Below are positions 54,354 through 64,000 of a stretch of DNA of 64,000 nucleotides, in pieces. Source of the DNA: Neoconidiobolus thromboides FSU 785 (lineage: Eukaryota; Entomophthoromycota; Entomophthoromycetes; Entomophthorales; Neoconidiobolaceae); contig MU626329.1 of NCBI GenBank assembly GCA_025603075.1, positions 33,102 to 97,101 on the forward strand. Reading direction: 5' to 3'. The notes below the pieces were generated by a model. It saw only the letters and a program-made list of their open reading frames with translations. It searched no databases and was not told the origin of the DNA. Made by a program: the position numbers and the translations under genes. The stretch's first letter is position 1. Each line of letters begins with the position of its first letter.

Positions 54354-55650
54354 ATGATTAGCGAAATTAATACCAATAACGATAATAAAGAAGATAAACA
54401 ATGTAGAATGTAGGATAATATAGACTAGTAATAATAAAAATTATTTAACAATAGTTATTTTTAGATGTTTTAAATCGAAAGGAAATTATTCTTGTCCAAA
54501 ATGTAAAATAATGTATTGCAGTTTAACTTGCTATAGAAATGAAGTAAGTCTCTTTTTTTAACAATTATTGTTTTTAATTATAAAATATTAATGTATATTA
54601 GAAACATCTTCAATGTTCTGAAAAATTTTATCAACAACAGGTAGAAGAAGGTTTTCAAGGATTAACTATTGATGAAGAAGAAAAAGAAAAGATGATTAAA
54701 TTATTAAGAAGGTTTGAAGAACAAAGTATGGATAAGGAAATTGATATGAAAGACTTAGAAAACTATTTTTTGAATGGAGGAGAAGGTAACTTAATTGTAC
54801 TAATTACAATAAGAAATATTTGTTTTAATTATTGATGTTTTTATATAAAGAAGAAGAAATTTTTGATAAATTTGAAGGAAAGAATTTAGATGAATTAACT
54901 TATGATGAAATATGGAATGAATTAAGCGAAAAAGAAAGAGATGAATTCCAACAATTAATAAAAAACAAAGAAAATATTGGTGATATAATAGAATTTGATT
55001 TGCCTTGGTGGGAATCTAAAGAAGCTGAGATTAGATTTAAAAAAAGAAATAATTTAATTGATATTCAGCCAGTGAAGTTGCCATCAAACTTAAATCATTC
55101 AATTATTATGATTAAAGTAATTAATTTAGCTTATACTTATTTTATAACTTATCGATTATTTGGGGGTGATTTGAAGCAAAATCAGATAGAAAATATACTC
55201 TTACCCCTATTACCAACAATTCTAAAAAAAGATCATCAATTTAATTTAATGGAATTGCATCATTATTTACTAACTAATCCGGAGTGTATCAACTTGTTAG
55301 AAAATAGAGAGACAGTATATTTAGGATGGAAGGATGTTAGTTTAGTATTTAGTCGATGTTTTCATAAATTAAAGAAAAAGAAGTTAGTATCAATAGTAGA
55401 AGTAGATCTGGAAATAAAAAACCAAGAAGATAATGAGTTTTATGTTTTATTAAAAGAATTATATAAAGTGAGTCAAATGAAGTGTCATAGCAACCAACAA
55501 GAAATGAGACAATTACAGATGAGTATTAAATTCTTATACACTTATTTAATCTCTTGTTTTATCCAACCTAATCATGAAATTATGCAAATTTGGTCCAATT
55601 ATTTATTGCAAATTCAACATTTATTATTAGAAAATCAATTTACTCAATAA
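54354..55650 (+). CDS. Zinc-HIT protein, ZNHIT2-like
   Basis: Four exons (54354-54409, 54465-54543, 54602-54785, 54851-55650) encode 372 residues. The zinc-HIT finger spans about residues 17-47: CRICFKSKGNYSCPKCKIMY, then CSLTCYRNEKHLQCSE. A charged helix follows, then a region with DLPWW near residue 135 and a helical C terminus. Overall length and the WW motif point to ZNHIT2, which works with the R2TP chaperone in assembly of U5 snRNP and related complexes. Other zinc-HIT families (Bcd1/ZNHIT6, ZNHIT3) are less likely. The exon 4 acceptor was chosen because it keeps the frame. Confidence 0.8.
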
Positions 55651-55761
55651 AATACAACAAAACAAAATAAAATAACACAAATAAAAATAAAATAAAATAA
55701 TACGAATAAACAATAATAGAATCAGTTTTTTATTTAATTTATTTACTATAAAGATTGTTAT

Positions 55762-57318
55762 TTATTCTTCTGGTATATTTTTATTAGCGGGTGGTGGAGT
55801 TAGCATAGGATTTGGTTTCAAAGGTAATAAATTAGGAGTATTAGGAGTGGAAATGGGTAGATTTTCGATATTAGGAAATTGTAAATTTAAAAGTGGTAGT
55901 ATATCATCTTTTAAATCATCTAAAATAGTTTCAAACCCAGATCTAGTCCTTAACAAATCAATCCCATAATTCCATAATTCATTTAATTGTTGTTTATTAT
56001 TACAAAAAGAAGTCAACTCATTTAATACCTGTTCTGTTAAATTAGGTGTATTATTTTTAATTAAATTATTATTATTTAATCGATTAATTTCAAATAAAAA
56101 CCCAGATTGATTGGGTAATAGTTGAATTAAAATCATACCAGATGGATGCATATATTGAGTTCTTTCATAATTGCTTTTAGTATATGAATAAGTAGCTTTA
56201 ACTTGTGAATGACTTAAATAATTATCTTGTTCTACATCTAGAACAAAATTAAATTTTTTCATTACTAATCTACTAAAAAAATTATCAGGTATAGCTGCTT
56301 TAATACCAGGTATAATTAGGTGTTGTGTAATAGATATTAAATTAGGTGGATTTAAACTATAATTTATAATAATTGGACAACGAAATGGATACTCATTAGA
56401 AATTAATGGGGTTTGAGAAACAGGTGTTTCAATCAATTTCAAATGACATTTTTCTGCAACTCTTGACCAAGTTTGTAATAAATCTTCAATTAATCTAGAA
56501 GTACATCCTAACCAATGAATTTGAAAATGATAGGCTAAATTAATATTATAAATTGAATCATAATGTAAATAACATATTTCTTCTCGACTAGATTTTTTAT
56601 TTATATCTAAATCAATTGTTACACTTTGTGATAAATTAATTATTATTTGATTATTATCTTGTAAATCCATAGGATTATTATCTAAATTTAATATATGATT
56701 GTTATTTGTATAATTATTATTTGTGTTACTATCATTTGTATTATTTATATTATTATTGTTATTATTTATATTATTGTTATTATTATGATCATTTGAACTT
56801 GATGAATTAGGTCTGGTATTTCTAAACCAAGATAAATTAGTTTTATTTTGACTATTATTTTGATTATTATTTGATAAACAATAGTTGTTAGTAAATATAT
56901 AAAAGAAATGTCCATCTAAAAAAGAATGATGTTTTCTACAATGAATAAATAAACCTCTTTTCATCAAATCATTTCCAAATTTAACAGCTTCTTCTCGAGT
57001 ATTGATATTATTTATATTTCTTATTATCCAATCTACAATTTCATTACCAACCATACAATTTTCATAATTAATTAAATGCCATCGACGATCCATTATTTTT
57101 AAAGTACTTTGATTATTTTGCATTGCTTGAGCAATTGAACTTAACTTAGATTCTTTGCTTAATTTGTCTGATGAATTCATTAAATGGAATCCGCCTCTTC
57201 TTTTAATAATTGTATTTTTCATTTTTCTAGCTTCACTTCTTAAATAGGCACTTGGTGTTAATGTTGTAAATTGAATATTTAATTGATTTATACTAGTTTC
57301 TAATCCTTTTTTTTGTAG

Positions 57319-57377
<59 letters not shown>

Positions 57378-57462
57378 CACTGTTAGATTGTTTCATTACT
57401 TTTTGAAATTGTTCTAAAAATTTAGAAAAACAAGTTAATCTAAATTCTTCATCATCTAATTG

Positions 57463-57497
<35 letters not shown>

Positions 57498-60400
57498 TAG
57501 TACAATCAATAGGTAATAAAGCAAATCTTGCTCTCCAAAACCTTAAACCTTCAGTAATTTCTTCTTGATAACCAGATATTAAATGATCTAAATAATTCCA
57601 ATTATAAGCATTTAAATTAGGATATGAAAATACGATTTCTCTTCTTGTATATGAATTTCCTGTTTTTGGCCATATTTCTCCAATATATTTAATTGCTCTT
57701 GTTGAATGTTGTATTCTTCTTACATATCTTTTAACTTCAATATTTTGTCCAGATGGATCATATGTTAATCGATGGATATGGTTACCCATACTAAGATAAG
57801 TTGGTTGCATATAATTTATTGTGTCCGATAAATTAAATTGATCATTGTTATTACTATTGTTATTATTACTAATATTTATATTATTATTATTATTTAATAA
57901 ATTACTATTATTATTATTAAATAATTTGATATTATCTTCATCAGGTTGAAATCCACTAACTACTTTTTGAGGTTTGTTTAAATCATTATGATTATCAAAT
58001 ACAATTAATTGAAAGCCTTGAGCTAATCTTTGACTAATTAACTCTTTTAAAAATAAAATTACATTATATTTTATAACTTCTTTTTCTCGGTTATAATCTA
58101 AATTCTCATCATTAGGGGAAACCGTATAAGTATATTCTTGATAAGATTCAGATAATTCATCTAATGTAGGAAAAGAATCTGTAGTTAAAGGTAAACAAGC
58201 AGGAGAACATAAAGAGATCCATTTAGTTGTTTCTTTAAAATTGCTTTTTAAATAAATATGCCGCCATCTTCCCATAGGATTAGTTATTGGTAAATTATTT
58301 TTAGTTATATTACATGGATTTAATATAATTTGTTGATCTAGATTACGTGGATTATTAATTTTTGGTGACATTTTTCCTAAAAATTTATATGTTTCACTAA
58401 CAGGTGAAGATCTATAAGAACCATTATAACTTTCTTTTGGTGATGTATGAAAACTTCTTGGTTCTGGTCTTTTAAAAGATACAATTGGCATTGGTTTACT
58501 ATTTGTTATTAATGTTGATTTATTATTAATATTATTTATGTTGTTTAACAAATTATTATTATTATCTAATAAATTATTATTAATATTATTATTTCTATTT
58601 AACAAATTACTATTATTGGAATGAGGGGAGTTATTGTGTTGTTTCATTACATCATTGATAGTCATTGACCTAGGTAAACTACGAGAAATTGGTGAAGATA
58701 AAGAATCTAAATTTAATAAATTTATTTTTTCTTCTAAACTCCTTAATGCTTCTTTTTCATTAATCAAATTAGGTGATAGTTTTTGCTCTGATTTACTATC
58801 GATATTTAATTCTTTATTGTTGTTATAATTATTATTAATTGTTCTAAGATGAGATTTAATCCTTATTTTTCGTTTATCTGTTCCACAAAATATTTGAGAA
58901 TCATATTGTTCATAAAAAGATTGATATTTTAATAAAGAGCAATTATTATTATTATTGTTTTGGTTATTATTATCATTATCATTGTCATTACTATTTTGAT
59001 TGTTATTATTATTTTGTTCATATTCTTTATCATGAAATAAATTATCCGTTGATTTAACAGTAATTTGATTCAATTCATTTGAATTTGAATTTGAATTTGA
59101 ATTTGAATTCGTTAATAAATTAGTTTTACTTAGTATTAAACTATTACTTATATCTTTGGTATTAAAATTAAGATAAGGAATTGGAAAAATAGATTTAGAT
59201 TCCCCATGAATACCAATACTTTGTAAAGTAGGTAATTTACAACGAGGTATAAAGTTATTATTATTATTTAAAGATAAATTAGTATAATTATAATAACTAA
59301 TTTCCACCCAATGAGGAATAGCAAAATAACTAAATTCCTTATTATTATCTAAATATTCATCTTCATCTAAAAATAGTAAATCTCGATTTTCTAATTTTAA
59401 ATCATTTTGTCTTGTATCAAACAAATCTTGTCGATTTGATTTGCTATTATCTGTTCCAATACTCAATCGATCTAATTTAATGTTATTATTACTATTATTA
59501 TTACTACTGTTATTATTGATATTAATATTAGTGGATGGTATTTTTGATTGAAATTGAAATAATGGAGTTATATGATAAGGTGGTTTAGATAGACAAACTA
59601 AATCTAATGATATTCCATTATCATTCATTCTTTCAAATGTCATCCTTAATAATTTTTTATCTACTTGAAATAATCCATTATTAGGAGTAACTACCATTAC
59701 ACATAACCCAGTACGAATTAAATCCCTATCTACATAATGACGATCAAATCCATTTAATGCTAAGTTCAATGCTTCTAATAAATTCCCATTACCACTCTTT
59801 GAATTTTGACCAATAATATCAATTTTATTGTCATTTTGAACTTCCATTATATTTTTTAAATAGTACATAAATTCTAATTTAATTTGTTTAATTAAACTAC
59901 TCCATTCATTTCGAGTTTCAAAATCTACTACTACTTTATAATAATCTTTAAAGTATTGACCACTCGATTCTAGTTGTTCTGCATTAACTAATTCGGCTTG
60001 TTCAGCTGTATAAAACATACGATTAAATAAAATAATACTAACTACATGATTAGTTCCTAATTTTTTCCAACGATCCATTAAATCAGGTAAAAAACCATCT
60101 AATATTTTTTCGGAATATAAAAAGCCGTCTTCTTCAAAATCGAACAATTCCGAACTCATTTGAATAAATAGATAATATCTTGCTGATTCTGATCGAAAGA
60201 TTAGTTTGGTATTTTTATCAATAAATCCACAACTATATTCCTCTTCTGATATAATTATATTTTTAATTTGTACTCGAATACATCCTGCATACACTATTTT
60301 TTTTCCTACATGAACACTGCTATGTAATAAACTCATTTTTAATCGCCACATATCATTTCGTCCTAAATATTGATCTTTAAATCCTATTTCAACGTAATCT

Positions 60401-61292
60401 GCTGTTACTTGTCCTTTTTCTACCTTTAAATTAAAAAGGTTGATAAATAATATTATTTAAATTCTTTTCTTTTAACTTTACCTTTTCAACAATGACACTA
60501 GTTCTATTTTTTAAAGCAAATGTATTAGCAATAGCATTAGAAATCGATAATTGTAACAAAGGTTGTTTTGATAATATATTTTTATCTAATGAAGAAGCCA
60601 TAATAATTAATTCATTATGAATCGTTTTCTCTTCTATTTCATATCTTAATAAACAAGATTCTTTTTATAACTAATTATTAAAACTCACTATTTCCATTCC
60701 CTTTTGCATTAATGTTTTTACCATTACTTTTCTCTGGATGATAAATCCTAATTAAATCATTTGGTTGTATTGTTGGGAAATAATCTGGATTTAAAACCAC
60801 TTCATTTTTACTAAATTTATCGTCATGAACCCATAAATTATAAGTAGGAATCTGCTCCTCTGTTCTTCTGCTTTTATCCTCTGATAACAATGGACTTGGA
60901 AACTTTACCTTTTTATCTGAATTATCTTTTTCCATCAATGGCGAGTTAGGCACTGAAAGTTTGAGATTATTGCTACTGGTATTCTTTTGAAATGCTATTG
61001 GTGCCTGTTTTAAAGTGGTTCCATCTATAGATTTTCTATTTGATTTTGAAGATGCAGTGGAATTTCTTTGTATTGTACTTAATTTCATCGTATTTCTGGA
61101 AGCTGTAAAAGTGGAATCAATATCCTTTATTGATGAATCGGTTTCAGGTTCTGAATGGGAAACAAGAAATGGTTAGCTTTAAGATGTAAATTGAAAACGT
61201 ACCAAGTTTTTAATTATCTTACCTTCTTTAATTAAACCTAAAAATCCAGTACGAGAACTTGGTTTATTTGATTTATTAGAATTTGTACTCAT
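55762..61292 (-). CDS. IML1: Iml1/DEPDC5, GATOR1/SEACIT GTPase-activating subunit
   Basis: Four exons (61223-61292, 60689-61150, 60482-60660, 55762-60423) give a continuous 1,790-residue frame. After a polar N terminus, LWVHDDKFSKNEVVLNPDYF marks the Iml1 N-terminal domain. A long structured region with VVSIILFNRMFY and GLCVMVVTPNNGLFQVDKKL follows. The DEP domain is clear (RRWHLINYENCMVGNEIVDW to SFLDGHFFYIF). The C-terminal domain has ITQHLIIPG and FNFVLDVEQD. Many Asn runs from AAT repeats are inserted in loops. GATOR1 with Npr2/Npr3 turns off TORC1 by acting on the Gtr1/RagA GTPase when amino acids are short. An ATG at 60351 is internal, not the true start. Confidence 0.94.
57325..57377 (-). 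repeat. AAT trinucleotide run coding poly-Asn in IML1
   Basis: About 18 consecutive Asn codons, the longest of several such runs in the gene (others near 57463-57495, 58536-58615 and 58938-59015). Confidence 0.9.
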
Positions 61293-62001
61293 CCCTACTT
61301 ATTCTTGTCTAAAAATTGAATTAATTCTTATATTAAGCCTAAATTTAATAATAATGAAATAAATACTACAAATGATTAAATTTTTATCAAAAAAATAACT
61401 TTATTCATTTTCACTTACTATATTTGAAACCTTGGAATTTATTTATGAAGTAGCAAAATGTCAAAATTAAAGTTCAATTGTGCAATATTTAGGTAATAAT
61501 TTAATAAACCTTTAGCCATAAATTTACTAAAGTTTAAAGGCTCTAGGCTTTAAAAAAGAAAAATCAGAAGTTAAGAGTAAAAAACCTTTTCTGTTTAACC
61601 CTTGCAAAATTTATTTATTTCTATAGTTAGAAAAAGTGCTAATCGAAAAAAACAATCAAGAAGCTTAAAAGTTTAGAAAATAACATGTGTATGGTAAATG
61701 CTAGTATTAGTATTAGTATTAGAGTTCGGGTTTAGCTCTTGATTAATTAAAACGGTTTAATCAACTTATGTTCACTTATTGTCTAAAACTTAATTCTTTA
61801 CCAAAACGAATCAAAATTTGAAGAAAGTCCTTATCCTTCATGACTACCACCAAAAAAAGTAAACGAATAAATAATAGCTAAAATTCTATGAGAAATAGCA
61901 CTTTTAAATTTTAGCGATAATAAAAAATCAATTATGAGTATGTTAAAAATAACAAATTTTATTCAGTTGTAGGAAAAGAAAATCGAACTCTTTGTAGTTA
62001 C
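61293..62001. other. Intergenic, no feature seen
   Basis: AT-rich spacer upstream of IML1. A short TATTAG run occurs near 61702-61722. No gene was recognised. Confidence 0.6.
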
Positions 62002-62517
62002 TTAATAGCCGATCCCACCAAATCCACGATACCCGCCGTATCCCCCTAACCCATGAAACATCCCACCACACGATTGACAGCCACCGTAACCATGGAATAA
62101 GCCCCCACATGATGGACAAGGAGGTTGTTCTTGCTCGCAAGGAGGCTGTTGTTCTTGTTCACAAGGAGGCTGTTGTTCTTGTTCATAAGGAGGTTGTTGC
62201 TCTGGTTGTTGATATTGAGCATTATCCCCTTTAACGTTAACATTTTGATTTACATAAATGTTTGGATTGGTGGATTGAGGACAGGGTTGTTGTTCTTGAG
62301 GACAGGGTTGTTGTTCTTGTGGACAGGGTTGTTGTTCTTGTGGACAAGGTTGTTCTCCTTGGCCGTAAGCCCCACCACCATAATTTACAGCACCAGATTG
62401 AACACTTGGATTAACATTACCAGCTAAGTTAATGTTATATGGTTGGTGGACATTATTTAAATAAGTACAGTTTACAAAGTAAACAATGGTTAAGGACAAA
62501 AACAGTTTGTTGAACAT
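62002..62517 (-). CDS. Secreted Cys/Gln-rich repeat protein, paralog A
   Basis: The 171-residue product starts with a signal peptide (FNKLFLSLTIVYFVNC). After an Asn/Gly-rich stretch come four CPQEQQP units, the motif PNIYVNQNVNVKG, three EQEQQPPC units, and a Gly-rich tail with CPSCGGLFHGYGGCQSCGG, two CxxC pairs that could bind metal or form disulphides. The C terminus is GGYRGFGGIGY. A paralog lies 1.1 kb away on the same strand. Secretion is well supported; function is unknown, perhaps a crosslinked wall or spore-coat component. TATA lies 67 bp upstream. Confidence 0.78.
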   Translation of the reverse strand: MFNKLFLSLTIVYFVNCTYLNNVHQPYNINLAGNVNPSVQSGAVNYGGGAYGQGEQPCPQEQQPCPQEQQPCPQEQQPCPQSTNPNIYVNQNVNVKGDNAQYQQPEQQPPYEQEQQPPCEQEQQPPCEQEQPPCPSCGGLFHGYGGCQSCGGMFHGLGGYGGYRGFGGIGY

Positions 62518-62583
62518 TATTGTAGAATGTTTGTTAAGTATTAGAACACTTTTTTTAGTGAGGTTTTAAAGGATATGATGTGG

Positions 62584-62593
62584 TTTTTATATA
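62584..62593 (-). promoter_or_regulatory. TATA box
   Basis: TATATAAAAA on the minus strand, 67 bp upstream of the ATG at 62517. Confidence 0.6.
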
Positions 62594-63055
62594 TTTTAGT
62601 TTGTTATATTCGAGCTTCTAAATTGTTTTCATTTATTGATTTTTGAATTAGTTTAAGTTTTTAATAATTTTAGCATGTAGTTAATATTAACTTTATTCTA
62701 TTTTGTATTAAAATTTATTAATTGAATTGATAAGTAATAAGTTTTAGTATGTTTTATACTTCAATCAATGAATTAAATATACTAAAATAGATACTTAGTA
62801 ATTAAGTTAACTTTAAATTATTAACTATTTAAGATATGATCACAAATCCTATTTAAAAGTGATTAAATAAGTTAGTTTAGTTTAAATTTAAATTTTAATA
62901 TTTCGATATTTATTAATATCAATTGAATCACTCAAATTTTATAGAAACCTTATTAAAAGTTCAAAATTATTATGTAGCATAAAAGTATGAATATAATTTT
63001 AAATATTATTTCTACATATAGAAGCAGAAGTCTCTGTTTCAGAGTTTGTAAAAAA

Positions 63056-63160
63056 TATGGGAGTGTTTTTTTTAATTTCATTACTTTTTCCATTTTTTAA
63101 GCACTATTTAAGCGGAAAATTTGTTAGTAAAATTCTTGAACACAAAAATACATCCCCATA
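63056..63160 (-). mobile_element. MITE-like element, copy 18
   Basis: A 105-bp reverse copy, TATGGGAGTG ... CATCCCCATA, with TTACTTTTTCCATTTTTTAA and TTTGTTAGTAAAATTCTTGA. Same length as the copy at 38386. Confidence 0.9.
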
Positions 63161-63646
63161 TAGTAAATAATCAATTGTAGAATACATAGAGTCATTGATG
63201 AGGTATTTTATTATTGAGATTTATTAAATGTTGATTTGTCTTGTCGATTTAAAAGTATTATAAAATGAGTACTTATTAAAGCTTAAATCTGTATGTGTAG
63301 CAAAAAAGAAGTACCTAAATTATAAAAATATATTTAAATTTTATAATAGTATTAATAAATAATAAAAAAGATTTAGACACTTTAAGTTATCCTTAAACAA
63401 AATTTTATTGGAAATTATTAATATAAGGGACCTTTTAAGTATAGAAAAAAGATTTTGAGAAGAGCATTTGTGGTTTATTTTTGTCTTTTTTAAACATAAT
63501 AATCGAATGTTAAGCAACACAAATAGAATACTAGATAAAAAGATAATAGAATATTAACCCCAAACAACATAAAAATAGTTATAAAATATTTTATTTTATT
63601 TTTATCGATCAAGACAAAAAGTTTCTCTTACACTTCTTATCAATTT

Positions 63647-64000
63647 TTAAAAACCATAACCACCTCGTAATCCAGCAATACCTTGAAACATAGCATCAAC
63701 TGCTCCACATGATTGACATCCACCATAACCATGCATCATATTACCGCATGACGCGCAAGGTGTTTGAATTGGCTCTTGCACTTGGTCGTAGATTGGAGTT
63801 GGTTGATCCTGTTCAACTTCAGTTTTATTATCTTCGACGTTGACATTTTGATTTACATAAATGTTTGGGCTGGGCTGAGCGGTTTGTGTGCATGGCTGTG
63901 GTTGTGGTTCAGGTTGAGGACATGGTTGTGGCTGTGGTTCAGGTTGAGGGCATGGTTGTGGTTGTGGTTCAGGTTGAGGACATGGTTGAGGCTGTGGTTC
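63647..64000 (-). CDS. Secreted Cys/Gln-rich repeat protein, paralog B (5' end outside window)
   Basis: Only the C-terminal 117 codons are inside the window. Tandem CPQPEPQPQP units come first, then PNIYVNQNVNV, which is identical to the motif in paralog A. A linker follows, then CASCGNMMHGYGGCQSCG with two CxxC pairs, ending GLRGGYGF and a stop. Paralog A differs in its repeat (CPQEQQP), so the repeat has evolved faster than the flanking motifs. The start and signal peptide are beyond the edge. Confidence 0.78.
   Translation of the reverse strand, partial: EPQPQPCPQPEPQPQPCPQPEPQPQPCPQPEPQPQPCTQTAQPSPNIYVNQNVNVEDNKTEVEQDQPTPIYDQVQEPIQTPCASCGNMMHGYGGCQSCGAVDAMFQGIAGLRGGYGF

Larger units (their letters stand above)
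62518..63646. other. Intergenic with one MITE-like copy
   Basis: AT-rich spacer between the two Cys/Gln-rich paralogs, with a near-consensus reverse element at 63056. Confidence 0.6.

Noticed and set aside
60351-60351. ATG at 60351 as the start of Iml1
   Set aside because: Upstream exons with GT-AG junctions continue the conserved Iml1 N terminus in frame to the ATG at 61292.

Overview
The window looks like nuclear DNA from a very AT-rich, early-diverging filamentous fungus. The evidence is short GT-AG introns (about 45-90 nt), eukaryotic tRNAs, TATA boxes 50-110 bp upstream of ATGs, secreted low-complexity cell-wall-like proteins, and fungal or eukaryotic housekeeping genes (VAP/Scs2, Air1/2, Iml1, NF-YC/HAP5, PIG-T, CDK7, TRM112). 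A lineage-specific expansion of class A-like seven-helix receptors, base composition and architecture together best fit an entomophthoralean fungus such as Conidiobolus. That placement is an inference, not a search result.

The window has two compartments. Positions 1-41 kb are gene-poor. They hold five intronless paralogous receptor genes (2612, 4931, 8087, 11153, 19531), five tRNA genes (Asn-GTT, Asp-GTC, and Leu-AAG, -TAA, -CAA), one decayed tRNA-Leu, and secreted repeat or effector-like genes. The latter are a DEPKKD-repeat protein, a Thr-rich repeat protein, a CAP/PR-1 protein, an ML-domain lipid-binding protein, and a collagen-like GSSGTP-repeat family with one full member, one inverted pseudogene and one truncated member. 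Two housekeeping genes, VAP/Scs2 and Air1/2, sit among them. Scattered through this part are at least 17 copies of a ~105-bp foldback MITE-like element with TA...TA ends; an eighteenth lies at 63.1 kb.

Positions 41-62.5 kb are gene-dense and contain no recognisable copy of the element. In order: a Gly-rich secreted protein (+), a kelch membrane protein (-), NASP/Sim3-type histone chaperone (+), CDK7 kinase (-), PIG-T/GPI16 (+), FANCL ubiquitin ligase (-), TRM112 (-), NF-YC/HAP5 (-), ZNHIT2-like zinc-HIT protein (+) and Iml1/DEPDC5 (-). Convergent or divergent pairs with short spacers are usual. The right edge holds two paralogous secreted Cys/Gln-rich proteins, the second cut by the window end.

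The most notable items are the MITE family, the receptor cluster, an intact-looking FANCL gene in a fungus, the CCAAT-box cluster upstream of the CCAAT-binding subunit HAP5, the birth-and-decay series in the collagen-like family with a shared core promoter, and the pseudo-tRNA.
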